From assembly GCF_014839805.1 (NCBI RefSeq), contig NC_051117.1:3968001-4032000 (forward strand): a DNA stretch of 64,000 nucleotides. Direction: 5' to 3'. Below the pieces are notes generated by a model. The model saw only the letters and a list, made by a program, of their open reading frames with translations, made no database searches and was not told the DNA's origin. How positions within the stretch are numbered: position 1 is the first letter of the stretch; every line of letters begins with the position of its first letter. Positions 36,691 through 49,465 of the stretch are shown piece by piece. The position numbers and the translations under genes are program-made. Source of the DNA: Manduca sexta. Lineage: Eukaryota > Arthropoda > Insecta > Lepidoptera > Sphingidae.

Positions 36691-36944
36691 TTGCACATCT
36701 TATTTACAGGATTATATAAGGAAGTACAATATAAGTAAAATAACGGTATTGATTTCTGAATATGATTCGATATTTGCCAAAGAATAATGAGAGTCCAGGA
36801 AATTCACGTAGCCATGATAATGATGTATGCAATTTAACTGTCCGCGAAGGAAATATAGGAAATTCACATGTGTATAACATATTGTTATGTCAAAATGATC
36901 ACATTGAGCTGCTTTCCTTTGAGTCCCGATTTTATAATGGTAGA

Positions 36945-37200
36945 GGGCCGTTTTTTTAAACGATGACGGTGAAGTCACCCCACTGCACCTGATGGTAAGT
37001 GAAGTCGGGACCAATAGAATGTCGACTGACGAGAAATGATTGCTCCGCGGCAGTCGACACAATTATGCCGGTCTGTTGGATCCTGATATACACAAGCTGA
37101 TCCCGGAATGCGACACACTTACATGGGCCACTATGGTGGATTTTAACACGTTGTGTGCGGTGGTCGCTATCCGGGCGGATATAAATATATCCTACCACAA
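36945..37200 (+). repeat. Dispersed repeat R4 (contig 3 left copy)
   Basis: Same insertion as 30951-31210 in the overlapping contig. Confidence 0.65.
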
Positions 37201-37589
37201 TCAAAAAAAAGTCATAGATAAAACTCAGGTTCACTCTGAAGTCCGATATCAGCTAAGACGCTGTCAAATTAAAGTTAGCAGCTTAAGATCGTGGCTGTTT
37301 AAAAAATATTAATATCATCTCAAATGATATCTCAAGTCACAATGTGACGGATTTTGACAACTGGATTTTGTTTACAGCACCGATTCAGCTGAGTACACGT
37401 ACTTAAATGGCGGCTTAAGCTAAGATTATGCAATAGTTTTTACATTACACGTCTACTTGAGATGTAACTCAACGATAAGACTGGTTTATTAATTAGCTAT
37501 CAATTAACAGCTCTACGTCTCTACCTATAGGTGATATAATATTTTACAAATTAATTTTTTCACTCAGTTTCATCCTGGATTCCTGGATT

Positions 37590-37704
37590 TTTCCCGATAT
37601 GGCGATGGGCTTCCCTGTCACATCGGGAGACGGAATGCACACGGCAGAATGAGAGTGCGTCTGTTGCGCCTCTGCCGACTCTTCGGAGATAGGTATATAT
37701 ACAG
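37590..37704 (+). repeat. SINE family II body fragment (contig 3)
   Basis: Same insertion as 31605-31712. Confidence 0.7.
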
Positions 37705-38834
37705 ATGAAGTGATCCGAGTTGGATTACAATTCATATATTCGCAATTCCCAAAACCGTACAAATTTATTAACCCACGTCCACAATGAACTGGAAACACAT
37801 TTCCCTTTCCATCTTAAGGCGTGAACACAATTATAAATCTCATACTACCAGTTAACCACGCCATAAAGGCTGCACACAATGACACATAATAAATTGCGTT
37901 TTTACACCTCGTAGCCTATCTCAAGCGCATTCGAAGTATCGGCGCGAACATCAAGGTCTAGCAGTGGGGTTCCGTCGTTCCGTGCCAACAAAAAGACAGC
38001 GATTGGAGCCCAGCAGCATCCGTGACGCAATCCGTCTGGCAACTTTTGAGCAAAAAATAAGTTTTACAACGTTACCGCTGTGTGTTTTGTTTGGTTCCAG
38101 CTTTAAGTATAAAGGGATGGGCATAGTTATTTTTAGTTTTATTCACAAAACGGATAAGTTGTATTAAGTTACCTTGATATGATAAATATTACTTTTATTG
38201 CAATTAATTGGATGCAATTTATCGTGTTATTTTGATACGTTTGTTCGTATTTATTTATCTCTGCGGAAATATTCTTTATTGGCAACATTTGTCAACGTTA
38301 AGTCAGGCGTTCTCAACTTTGAACCGATATTCTATTCGAACTTTTAAACTGTGCATTTTTTGTGCAAATAGACTATTATATTCAGTGCCTAACTGTACCT
38401 GATAAATACAAATTATTATCAATTCAAGTCACTGTATGGAAAATACGAAGTATCTTAAATTATAAGAGTACTGATAGAAATAACCCACGGTTAACAAACT
38501 CCATAAAGCGTATAATTCAACATTGTAAACACCAAAACAATAGAAAATCAACTCAATCACCATTAATACAATATAAATGAGAAAACAATCCATTCTCACG
38601 TTTATCGACTAAGAAAACACCGTCTTAAGCGCAAACTAAACGAAATAAAAGCAACAATACGATGCGCAATGCGCTCAGTAATAAAATTATTAAACAAATC
38701 AAGCTCATAATAATGCGGACCAGAAAATTGTCGGGTGGGCTCAGTGGAATAAAGAAATTATCCAACTTACTGGGCACGGACGATAGCGCGCACCAGCCGA
38801 TCCCAAACAAAGACGTAGCTTTCAGAAAACGACC

Positions 38835-39070
38835 AAAAAAAACATGGCGGCCAACAAAATAAATAAAACAAGTGCAAGAACACTCGCGCGCCTTCGCCCC
38901 GCGTGACGTCTTCATGTTGTTTGTCCTTTTCGCGCACGTAATTCCCCCGTTACTCTACGCAGGTTCGAGAGGGATGGAAGCAGTACAGATTGCCCCCCGT
39001 GTAGGAAGAAAGTTTTTGAAACTGTTCCCTGGACGTGAAACAAGTTTTACAGATTTCGCGCAGACAAAAC
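38835..39070. promoter_or_regulatory. Possible CpG-rich promoter or first exon region
   Basis: Island of raised GC and CpG in AT-rich DNA, with a YY1-like ACATGGCGGCC (38842) and a cAMP-element-like TGACGTC (38904). A 20-codon frame opens at the ATG of the first motif and closes at 38906. All three copies keep the CpG part (1-170, 32660-32890). No TATA box or known protein. This is a guess from composition. Confidence 0.25.
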
Positions 39071-40597
39071 TTTTTTGATTTGACGGGTTTATTTACATTT
39101 TTTGAAAATTATTTTAATTTTATTTTGTTGTTTGGTAAACAATACGTGATTTTATCATTTTCGGTGGATTGTATTGAGATGCTGTTTTTACGTGTCCAAT
39201 TGGTATTGCGGTTTTTATTGGTACGAATAAATTAATAAGCAGATGTATTTATAGCTGTTATTACGTGCTGTTTCAATAAAGGCACGTCTGAGAGTCGCCT
39301 AATTTAGCTGTGATTGTCATTAGGGTAATTTTACGTAGGCAGATTTATGTGATTAAATTATAAAATATACAGCTTTGGCTGCTCATTAAGTGTGATTTGA
39401 GGTATATTCATTTTGTACCAACGTAATGACTAGGTTTTTATGCCTGTTTTGATGTTAGTAACTAAGTATTAACGGTTAATTTTGTTAGGTATAATATACG
39501 AAATAATGCAAGTGAATTACCATCAATAACACTTAAAAAAATTGCCAGCCATGGAACCATCAATAAAAAAAAAAATATTTAAAAAAAATTGCCACACACG
39601 GAACCTTAAAAAAATCATGTTAAACATGGCCGAACTGTCAAAGCTCGCACAGATTATAGAATGGGGTTTTTTAAATTCAACATGCGTACGTCATAGCGAG
39701 CGACTCAATCATTGCGCCATGAATGTTTCATGAAAAAACCAGTTGGCAATTACACCCGCTTTCTTGTAGCCGATGGACGTGTTCCGAACTTTTAGACTTT
39801 TTGCGCGATGACCAATTAGTCGATACTGTGTGCTACGTACGTTCTTTTTGATTTTGAATAGTAAATAGCTGAAAATTAGATACATATTTGAGTGTGTTGG
39901 GTTGTAGACAATGCATTCGTTGGGTGAGGAAAGTGAAAATGGCTATTTTAAACTATATTTCTTACCTAAGACGTTACAGGGTGTTGATTATGAATAATAA
40001 ATGTATTTTTAATATGAAATAGTGGTCGCCCAGTACTCACCATTCGATAGCAATTTATTGAATGTTTAAGTTACTTTATTGAGGTTTTACACTCCTATTC
40101 TATATGAATTTTAATCATGCCAAATATCATTCATCTGCGCGCGCAATGTCCTTAAAAAGGTGTACAAAATTTTTCTTCGTATATTATTCCATAGATTATA
40201 TTAGGATAATGACCTCAAGTCACAGGCCACGGGCCGTAAGCAACTAGATAACACCGCTCTACTTTATAAAGCTTAAAAGCTCACGTTAGCATAAAAGCTT
40301 GCCATAAAATAGCCTAGATTATTAAACATTAAACACTAGACCGCTAAAAAACTTAATCAAACAGGTTATTTAATTAACTATAGTGGCTAATTATCATTTT
40401 ATGAGTACTAACTAAACATAATTTAAGAAGTCGTAAAGTTCCATATTCTGTATGTCGGCTTTCAACGAACCATTATATTATTGGACAAACTGGAAGCTTT
40501 TCTTAAAACTAAGACAGATTTATTAAGGTCTGAAGTGAGAAATAAAAACTAAGCCCCTTTCTGTTGAGTATTAACACGGCGAAATCTGAACAGGCGT

Positions 40598-40935
40598 TAT
40601 ACAGGGTGATTCCGATTGTGATGTTAAGCGGTTTATGTTTGATATATTGCGTCCAGGTTTTGTTAAATGGATTCTTTTGCTAAAATTGTTTCTGCAGTAT
40701 AAGACCTTTGGCTTTGTGTCGTATTAGGTATCGTGTGCTAATTGATATAAAGTTTAGGTTTGAAATGCTTTTGTAATTATGTGATAAGAACCCATTTAAA
40801 ATAGATAACACCACTTCATTAATAAACAAACCGCTAACAAGAACCATCAAATACTAATAAATCCATAAAATCGCTAAATTAACGAGGCGAAAACGACCGA
40901 ATAAATGTTACCTACGAAATGACTCACCCTGTATA
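40598..40935. mobile_element. MITE-like element with TATACAGGGTGA ends (A3)
   Basis: Same insertion as 1704-2043; the left end reads ttatacagggtgattcc. Confidence 0.5.
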
Positions 40936-41339
40936 ACAAGTCCTTCCAGGAAGGCCCGAGTGGACACCGCGGGTGCATTCATGGCCACTATATTGTTATA
41001 GTTTTTATGCTAAAATATTTGCCGATACTAGAAATGCATTGGGTTTAGTAATACTGGCCTACGTTAGTAAATTTAAAAAAATACAGTATGTTCTATTTTT
41101 AAACACAGATTTTAGTATGCAAATTGCATGTGCGTATTTATGAAGTTAAGTTTAATAATTTTACTTTTATTTCAATGTGTTAAGATTCATTTTCAAGTAT
41201 TTTTTGTATAACTTAACGTTAAAACTGGATTGGAATATACGTTATTACAATGAGGTGAAAATATTCTTAGTAAATTGTAGTATTTTTTTGAGGATCACAT
41301 GGCTTACTCCATGGTAATCTCAGTACACCCAACTAATTA

Positions 41340-41715
41340 AACTGAATCTCTCTTAGCCGTGTTACGGCCACGGCAGCCAATCTTAACGGTAACCAACCAA
41401 GTACGCAGGAGATAATATAGAGCACAAGTGCTTGCGCAATACACAGGTGCACTCTCTGTTCCTTCATACTCATAGTTCGGTGAGACGGTAATCCGACATG
41501 ACCGGAGAGTCAGGCGCAGGACCACTGCCTTTACGTGCTTTCCAAGACACGGATATATCACACCGCCAACTTCCTTACTTCGAACTGCGATTAGGATTTT
41601 TTTAGGATGGGAAAACGCAGTAACAATTATTTTTTACCCGACCCGGGATTCGAACCCAGGACCTCAACGCCTTAGTACTCGTACCGCGTACGCATTACTA
41701 CGCCACAGAAGCAGT
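41340..41715 (-). repeat. SINE family III (A3)
   Basis: Same insertion as 2470-2845, in contig 3. Box B and the surrounding CCCGGG are intact. Confidence 0.8.
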
Positions 41716-42478
41716 TGTTAATTAAACTATACATAAACACGTATATAAATACAGGCACATGTCCTGTACATAAGTATGTATGTAATCCCAAAACACATGT
41801 AGTCATCACTTTCCCAACCAAGACTTGATATCAGATCTCTGGGTCTGACATATCAATCGGCCGCGTTGAATAATGTAAGAGACTCGATCCACATCTGTAT
41901 GCTTACTATTAATGGAGCTGGATTGGGTCTTGGCTTCCAGAAAACTATCGGATATCAAGCCCTTAACCTTAATGGAAGCAAAATAACTATTATAATTTGT
42001 TAATTTCTTGGCTATCCTAAAAAAATTCTTATGAACAAGAATAAAGAAGAAGAGGGGGTTCCCGTGACCATGGAGACTGCAAAACTTTCGAAACGTCGGT
42101 AGAAAATTATAATATACAAATCCGCGATAAAATTCGTAAAATAGTTTTATTTCATAACCTACGCTTGCTTTTAGAAAATTGAAAAAATGTTTTCCGAGAT
42201 AGGAATCCAACCTACTTAAGGCTTGAGATTATTCATCTTAATACTAGATTGTAAACAATTTAGACAACGCTAAACATTTTCTAATATTTCATTATAACTT
42301 CCTGTACCTAGGAATTAAAACAAAAAACAAAACTCAGACAATAAAACCTATATACAATTTTAAAAAGAATTTAATGTAAACGAAATTATGTAAAGGGCTA
42401 TTTAAAACTCATCCATGTCAGATTTAATGTGTCTATAAAGTGTCATCGGGCATTAGACGCATTCCGTCCAGTGACGTT

Positions 42479-42675
42479 ACATTCGGGGAGAAGGCAATCG
42501 CACACTGACGACTTTTAATCGCACCTGTCTTAAGAAAAAAATAATTTTTATGTTACAAAAATAGCAAAATAAATAGGAACATTCGGGGAGAAGGCATTTG
42601 CACTCTGACCACTTTTAATCGCACCAACTTTTAAACAAAAAGCAATTTATTACAAAAGTGGCAAAATTTATATAT
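42479..42675 (+). repeat. Two tandem units of about 99 bp (A3)
   Basis: Same duplication as 3609-3805, so it predates divergence of the copies. Confidence 0.85.
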
Positions 42676-43809
42676 GACACTGGTAAAAAAATTCGTCGTA
42701 ACTAAGTTAACCAACGACTGTATGCATATTTGAGTTTTATAGTTTTATGCATTGGCTTTTGACATTTGCCGTTGAAATTTTATAATAAAACAAACGAGAT
42801 ACAATTGATGCGAAATTGTAACTTAGGCCAATTGTAAACTAACGACTACTATCGAAATTCTACAGTCGAAAGGGTAAAGTTGTAAAGTTGCTATCTTCAA
42901 CAATTAACATTAAGCGTCAGCATAACTTCGTATGTGTGACTTAAAAACGTTCATTTTATTTGAACGTGAACTATTAAATAATTTGCTATGTGCAATAAAT
43001 AAAAAGTTATAGGTAGACCATTATGCATACGGTTGCAAACATATTTTTCAATTAACCGTCGACTCAAAAACATTCAGAGTCTAGTAATTTACTTAATGAT
43101 TCCACAATTTGTTTATTTGACATCTACGATTTCACGATACAATTAAAAATCGATAATGTACGCCCTTCCTTATTTCACAAAATCCAAGAAACTTATTCCA
43201 ATTTAATAAGGTTCAAATTACTATAACAAAGTTATCACGACCTTCGATTGCGCGGATCGCATTAATGAATACAAGTTAAATGAAACGTCGTATTGTATTT
43301 CGTGCCCTGGTTCTTCTATAAATAGTTTTATTATTACAAATGTAAATGCTAATTGAAAACAACTGTATTTAATTGAAGATGTAAAAAATATCAAGATAAA
43401 ATCGCTCTTATTGCTTCGTAATTGCGAGTTTGTAAATTATAAATCCATTGATCTGTTTGTGTGTAAATTGAATCGTTGGTTCATTATTCGATTATAATAT
43501 TTTATGATTCGAATACTTTTAGAATCGATTTCTGTCTTCTTATAAATTACAATGGCATTTTTTTTTTATAAAATATAATATTTAATATTAAAAAGAATTC
43601 ATTATTGTGTATCGTTTTGATGCCTTAAAAATAAACAATATCATTAAATGATTTTTTACTTACAGTATTATGTTTTATTACCAAAAATCGTTGTAATAAA
43701 AAAAAATGTCCCAAATTGTTCATAATATTATATTTTAATATCGATTTTGTCTCTATTTAAAGTTAATGTAAGTAATATGCAAGTCAAAATTTATACCGTT
43801 TCTAATTAT

Positions 43810-44395
43810 TTTTGTACGGCCACGGCGAATTGACCCCACTGGCGGTAAATGAAGTTGGATCCAATAGAATGACTGACGAGAGATTACCCCTCGACAGTCG
43901 ACACAATTATGCCGGCCTGTTGGAACCGGATATACACAAGCCAATCCCGGAACGCGACACTTACGTGGGCCACTACGGCGGGTTTTAACACCTTCGGTTG
44001 GTCGATTTTCGGGCTGATATAAAATACATATATCATAGTACCAGCAAAAAAAAATGCTCTGATTCAACATATACTGACAATTAAACCAGCGCTTATCTGA
44101 TATACCGCTACTGCTACTTTGGTATTATTTTAGATACGTAGCAGCGGGGCCTTTGGGGGAGGCGAACCGGACAACCGCCCGGGGCCCCGCGGTTACAGAG
44201 GCCTCGCGCGGTGCCTCGCAGGACCTTTTTTTACGTTCTTACCGACGAAACTGTTAAAACAGGGGAACGTTTTTTTACTCTGCCCGGGGCCTCGCGTCTG
44301 TGTCTTTTTGCTTCGCCTGGGGCCTCGCGTAGTTTAAGGCCGCCACTGATACCTAGTGTACGGTGGTTGCTTTCCGGACGGATTTAAAATATATC
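43810..44395 (+). repeat. Dispersed repeat R4 (A3 copy), split by a MITE
   Basis: Orthologous to 4914-5211 but without the foldback. The terminal gatataaaatacat module appears at about 44018; a second, similar terminal module follows the MITE (44357-44395), so the region is compound. Confidence 0.6.
44142..44348. mobile_element. hAT-type MITE, 207 bp, with 8-bp target duplication
   Basis: GC-rich island in AT-rich DNA. Ends CAGCGGGGCC and GGCCGCCACTG form an imperfect inverted repeat of the CAGNGGC type. Flanked by ATACGTAG (44134-44141) and ATACCTAG (44349-44356), an 8-bp duplication with one mismatch, as expected for hAT transposition. Absent from contig 1. Confidence 0.75.
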
Positions 44396-45590
44396 CTACC
44401 ACCAGCAGTAACTATATTGTTATAGTAATTCAATATCTTCGCCGTAGGTCCTGTATAGTCAGTTAATGTGATTACAAACACGTTCAACACATTATCAGTG
44501 ACCCACATGTTTACACGAGATTTATAGAGTGGTAGACGAAGATAAGAGGTCACGGGGTGATTAGGCCCACGATTTAATTGTGACAGCGCCAAATAAGTTT
44601 CTAATAAAGAGTTAAATTAAAATAAGTTCTTAAGTAAAAGTCGTAACGGTGAAAATAGACTGCTGACTTCTTAATTTGTACAATATGTAGGTCTACCTAT
44701 AATGAAGTCTTTAAATGTTGTTCTATAGTTATTCAGTTAGTAATTTTCGGTCCTCCTAAAATGTACCGAAGAATTGTCAAAAAGCAATTGCCAAATTAAA
44801 GGTCTCAAGACAAACATCATAATTTTGATACGGATTGCAATAACTTTTAGTGAAGATGTTGACCATGTACAGGATTATTTGTAAAACACTAATAACTTCG
44901 AAGAGCGATACTATTAACATCATAAACGATTTTTTTCTATTTGATTAATTATTAATCAGATTAATATTAAATTGATTATTCTTAATATTAACAACTCTAC
45001 GCGACGAAATCACTAAACAAGAATACCGCACGCGAAAAGTTCCATAGATACTAAAAAATTCATATCTAAAAATGTATCAGATAATACAATAAAAAATTGC
45101 TTGGCTGTTTTTGATAGATTAAATTGTTTTGTAAAGAGTCATAGAACAAAATATGTTGTTTCTAATGTAAGTAATAAAGTCCTGTGAAGTGAATTAGGAT
45201 TTTAAACATAAATCTGTGTAAGCTAAATTAAATAAATATTTCGACCTGGTGAAGCAAGCTCTTTTACTACTATTTATAGGTATCTTACCTTTCTCCAATT
45301 CAATTAACACATTTCATCCAATTCTTCAAACCTAAATGGAACCTCTCCATATTTCATGACAGAATCTAATGTCTAATGCACTGCGTAGGCGCAGTGATAA
45401 AAAAAACTTTATGAAACCAAATTAAGATGTTGCGGTCGACGATTGCTCAACATTAGATTGTTTATGGTTTTTGTAGGTTTATTACCATCCTCAATTAATA
45501 GGTTTACGGGTCTTGTTAACTTTGCTTGGCGTTTGCATATGAGGCCAGTCTCTCGGATGCGATATAGTGACAAAAGTAATGGAAAAAATT

Positions 45591-45923
45591 TCAAATTTCA
45601 AATTTTGGCAGGTGAGTCGTTTTTTTGGGTATTTTTTGTTTTAGCGATGATGCGGCCGACTGTGAAGCACACTTACTCATACGAAATCGATTCATTCGCG
45701 ACTTGGAGAGCTCCACATTGAATCTACGCGGAAATAGACACGACGGTAGAGAATTCCACAATTTGACTATCCGCACAATAAAGATAAAAGCAAAGCGCTT
45801 AGTACTTGACTGTAGATAACACAAGCGAGCCAAAGATGCAAGCATAGCGCTTTGTAATTGACCGTAGTATAACAAAATCGGGCTTAGAATCACGCAAATC
45901 AATTCACAAAACATTTCCGACAC
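45591..45923 (-). pseudogene. LINE reverse-transcriptase C-terminal remnant (A3)
   Basis: Orthologous to 6657-6989. The WNSLP and FP..FN core is kept; it differs at a few residues, for example LELFKSR against VELSKSR. The frame remains open but lacks all catalytic parts of the element. Confidence 0.6.
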
Positions 45924-46970
45924 AAAAAGGCCTATAAAACTAACCAGACTATCAATAAAAATAATAGTTTTATTACCAACATAGTGTCGAAATTTATTGT
46001 TATAACTGATTTACGACTGTCTCACATCCCGTTTTGTTATATTTATGGCTATATTATTTTTATAGTGTTATTGCGAATTTATAGCTTAATATATTATTTA
46101 TAACGCGCAAATTGGTCTGATCGATTTATCATATCAACGTGAATGTTGACAGGTGTTATATTTGGGCTAATTTATTTTTGTTTGTGAAATTGTAAATTTT
46201 ATGATGTACGAAGTGTTTGGGGCTTCGCCGCGTGAGTAACCTTTTCTGCTACATAAGGCCCTAAATATTGCGACGCAAGCGCCATCTGTTTAAAAAATTC
46301 TACTGTTACGCATGGACTCAAATTAGCGAGATAAAAAGTAGCCTATGTGTTAACAGAGCATGATCTACTATAATATACTAAATCCGATCAGTTTACTTTA
46401 CTTCTAACAAAAATCTTCACAATCTTTCGCATTTATTATTTTAGTAAGAAGTAGGGTGGTCCATAAACTTGAGCAAAAAATCTCAAATCGGAGAAACCTT
46501 GAAACAATCCTACCGTACATCATCTTTGTCTAACTCCAATGGTTTAGGCAGCGTACGTCAAGATAGCAATTTTTTTTCGACTTAATTTAATGTATCGTTA
46601 TATTATGACCAAATTAAAAAACATCATTATAAATTGTAGCATTGTTATTCTAACGTAAAACCAATATTACTGTAAAGTTTCATCCAAATCCTTACAAACT
46701 TTCGCATTTATAATATTAGTAGGACTTCATGTAACAAATAGTATTCAATATACATTGTACTATCATTGAAACATAGTATGAAAAGTTCGTGCTTTCATCC
46801 CAAAAGGGTAGGCAAGGGGTTAACTAATACATTCACACTTCCTCGAGCTTTTATGCCGCTTATGATATTATGTAAGTAATAGGGAACGAATATGACAGGG
46901 GACTAGCCTTTTGCCGTATCAGAAGCAAATTCTTTGACTGACTCCCAAGAGGTTAGTTCTTTAAGGTTAA

Positions 46971-47155
46971 ACCTAGTTTGGGAGCCGGGGGACCTATTAT
47001 CATTTTGTGTTTTCTCTGTCAGTAAATATCTATCACAGTTCATTTTCTTAAAGTTAAGGTTAAACTAAGTTTGAGAGGTAGGGGACCTATAGTGTTCATC
47101 ATTTTGTATTCACTCTATTTGTTAATATCTATGACAGTTCATTTATATATTTCTG
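46971..47155 (+). repeat. Two diverged tandem units of about 93 bp (A3)
   Basis: Orthologue of 8029-8215. Confidence 0.75.
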
Positions 47156-48130
47156 AAATAAACTATTCTTTTTAATCCCGAACATTTAACTATAAATAGC
47201 CTGAAAATCAAACCCAAATACATCGCGATTCACGCCCAAATACCAAGACCAACGACGTTAAAAGAAACAATAAAAATATATTAATAATCTTCCCCTAAAA
47301 TCCGATGTAGTACATAAAGTATATTAGTCAGCAATGTTTAAATTATAAAAAGCGATAAACGCCCGGAATGGAGTTTTGGAAGCTTTTTAATCCATATGCA
47401 GCGAAAATAAACAAGTTCAGCTATTGTAAACATTTGCCAGGCGAGCGTGCGCGTACGCATGTAGGAGAAATTGAGCCGAGGTTATTGTTAAAAATAATAT
47501 TTCTGTGTATATTATCAGAAACGCGCAGAATACTAAGTTGGTATAAATTATGTCAGTATTTATATTTCATAAATATAAGAGAAGACAAGCTTTATTAAAT
47601 AAACTATGGTTTATGAACAGGTAGTCGAGGGAAAATATGAAAATAATGTTACTTGAAAATTAGAGACATATTTATGAACCTTTTAATTAAATGACATTAT
47701 CTGAAGGATTCATTATTATAATACCTAAATGTGTTTCAATGATGTGTCAGGTCTGAAATCTTTGGAGGAGGCCTGTTTCACCAGTGCACTTCCAAAAGCT
47801 AACAAAAAGATGTATCAATGATACAATCACTTACAATAAACTACATTGATGATTCATTTCATTCACATCTATTGTCAAACCCTTACCACGACCCCAAAAC
47901 TCGCATTTCACACGATCCAATAAGGAAACGATCGATCCAAAATGTCGTGCGACGTGCACGAATTACCGAGTCGCGTTGACGTACACGCAACGCTCACGAC
48001 TGTTTACAAATAAATCATCTGGCATTATTTTATTGCTAGGAGCTGGTGCGGTCACTTCCGCCCGCCATGGTTCTAAATTTGAATTAGGGGTCATTTGAAA
48101 ATGTCCTCGGGTTTTCTAGAACAGTTACTA

Positions 48131-48349
48131 GCGTAGTTGTATGTCGGTACGACTGCAGGGAGGTCTCGGGTTCGATGCCCGAGTCGGGCAAACATATATT
48201 AGGTTTTTCTACTGAGTATCAGCCCGGAGTCTGGAATTTGCCTGATATGGCGATAGGCTCGCATCCCATCACATCATGGGACGGAAAGTGGGTGTAATAG
48301 TTGCGCCTCTGCCTACCCCTTCAGGAATAAAAGACGTGTGTGTCTACTG
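48131..48349 (+). repeat. SINE family II (A3)
   Basis: Same insertion as 9195-9417, nearly identical. Confidence 0.85.
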
Positions 48350-49108
48350 GTACAATGTTGGTTAAATAGATCGACTAAAGAGCTTGTGTTCACGGCATGA
48401 CATACCTACCCAAAATGTACACCATTCCGCAATAGACAGATTTGAATGGGGGTTACAAATAGACTATATCCCAGATTAATATAATATAGGCAATTTTATT
48501 CCGATAAAGTCAATGCAAGCGGAACCGCAATCAATACTCAACACGTAGAAATATATTCGAAATGTCCCGACAACCAACATATAATTACTTATCAGTGATA
48601 TTTATACTCTTTTAGATATTAGATTCTTTAATTAATATAAAGTAAATGTTACAGCGGTGCATCGAACTTTCTACCCGATGGCAAGATCGACAAACTTTAA
48701 TTACATTTGAAGATCATATTTAATTTGTCGTAAATATAATACAGATATTAAAATACAAGCATACAAAAAAGCGTACGGCTAGCTTTTACGACCACCTAAT
48801 CCAACCCGGGCACGAATTGTTTTTGACCTCTCTGAATCTTGAACCTAATCTACGGAAACAATACTAAAGAGTCAATTAAATAAACATTATAATAGACAAG
48901 ATTAAAATTTTACTTTAAACGTAACAAGCAACTCGTGGTAGAGGCGCGGGTCATTGCACTCGACGCTTTTGAATTATGATGTTCGCTACAGCGCGGATAT
49001 GCACAGGAAGTTCCTAGATATGTAGATAGACCTTGGGTACTTGTTAATAAGTTAGCTACTTGACTGGCATTTATTTATTAGTTAATACCAGTTCGATTTC
49101 GTATATAA

Positions 49109-49194
49109 ATATAAGCCCTGTATACTGTCCCACTGCTGGGCACGGACCTCCTCTACTACTGAGAGGGGTTAGGCCTTAGTCTACCACGCTGGCC
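49109..49194 (-). repeat. SINE family I remnant (A3), shortened by deletion
   Basis: Same remnant as 10174. The contig 3 copy ends at ggcc (49194) and jumps straight to the sequence equivalent to about 10341, so about 80 bp are missing relative to contig 1. Confidence 0.7.
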
Positions 49195-49324
49195 AATAAT
49201 ACAACTCTATCTTATTCTTTTAGACTAACAACGTCAGTTGATGTATACAATCATAATTTCAATATATTACACACAATTATTATACAAGTAAAGTGCATTT
49301 TTGCCTGTATTTGTTACCACTACA

Positions 49325-49465
49325 AAACTATGTATCCGATTGGCGCCAGCAGTATTACTACACCTAGAAGGCTGGTAATGCCTCTCCATACTCCCTAGTA
49401 TTGAAGGTGTTGATGGGCAGCCGTGATCATTTACCATCAGATGAATCCTACGCACGTTCGCCGTA
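49325..49465 (+). repeat. Transposon 3' fragment (A3)
   Basis: Orthologue of 10470-10615, with local rearrangement in the ctagaaggc region (49374-49410) but the same terminus. Confidence 0.45.

Larger units (their letters stand above)
36444..38891 (+). other. Left part of shared block, contig 3 copy
   Basis: Contig 3 begins inside a SINE (36444) and runs collinear with 30449-32716. It holds the 185-bp segment missing from contig 2. Short frames in 37964-38580 are conserved between copies only because the DNA is nearly identical; none resembles a known protein. Confidence 0.9.

Noticed and set aside
37964..38580. Short frames conserved between contigs 2 and 3
   Set aside because: Conservation reflects near-identical DNA of the two copies, not selection; peptides are not protein-like.
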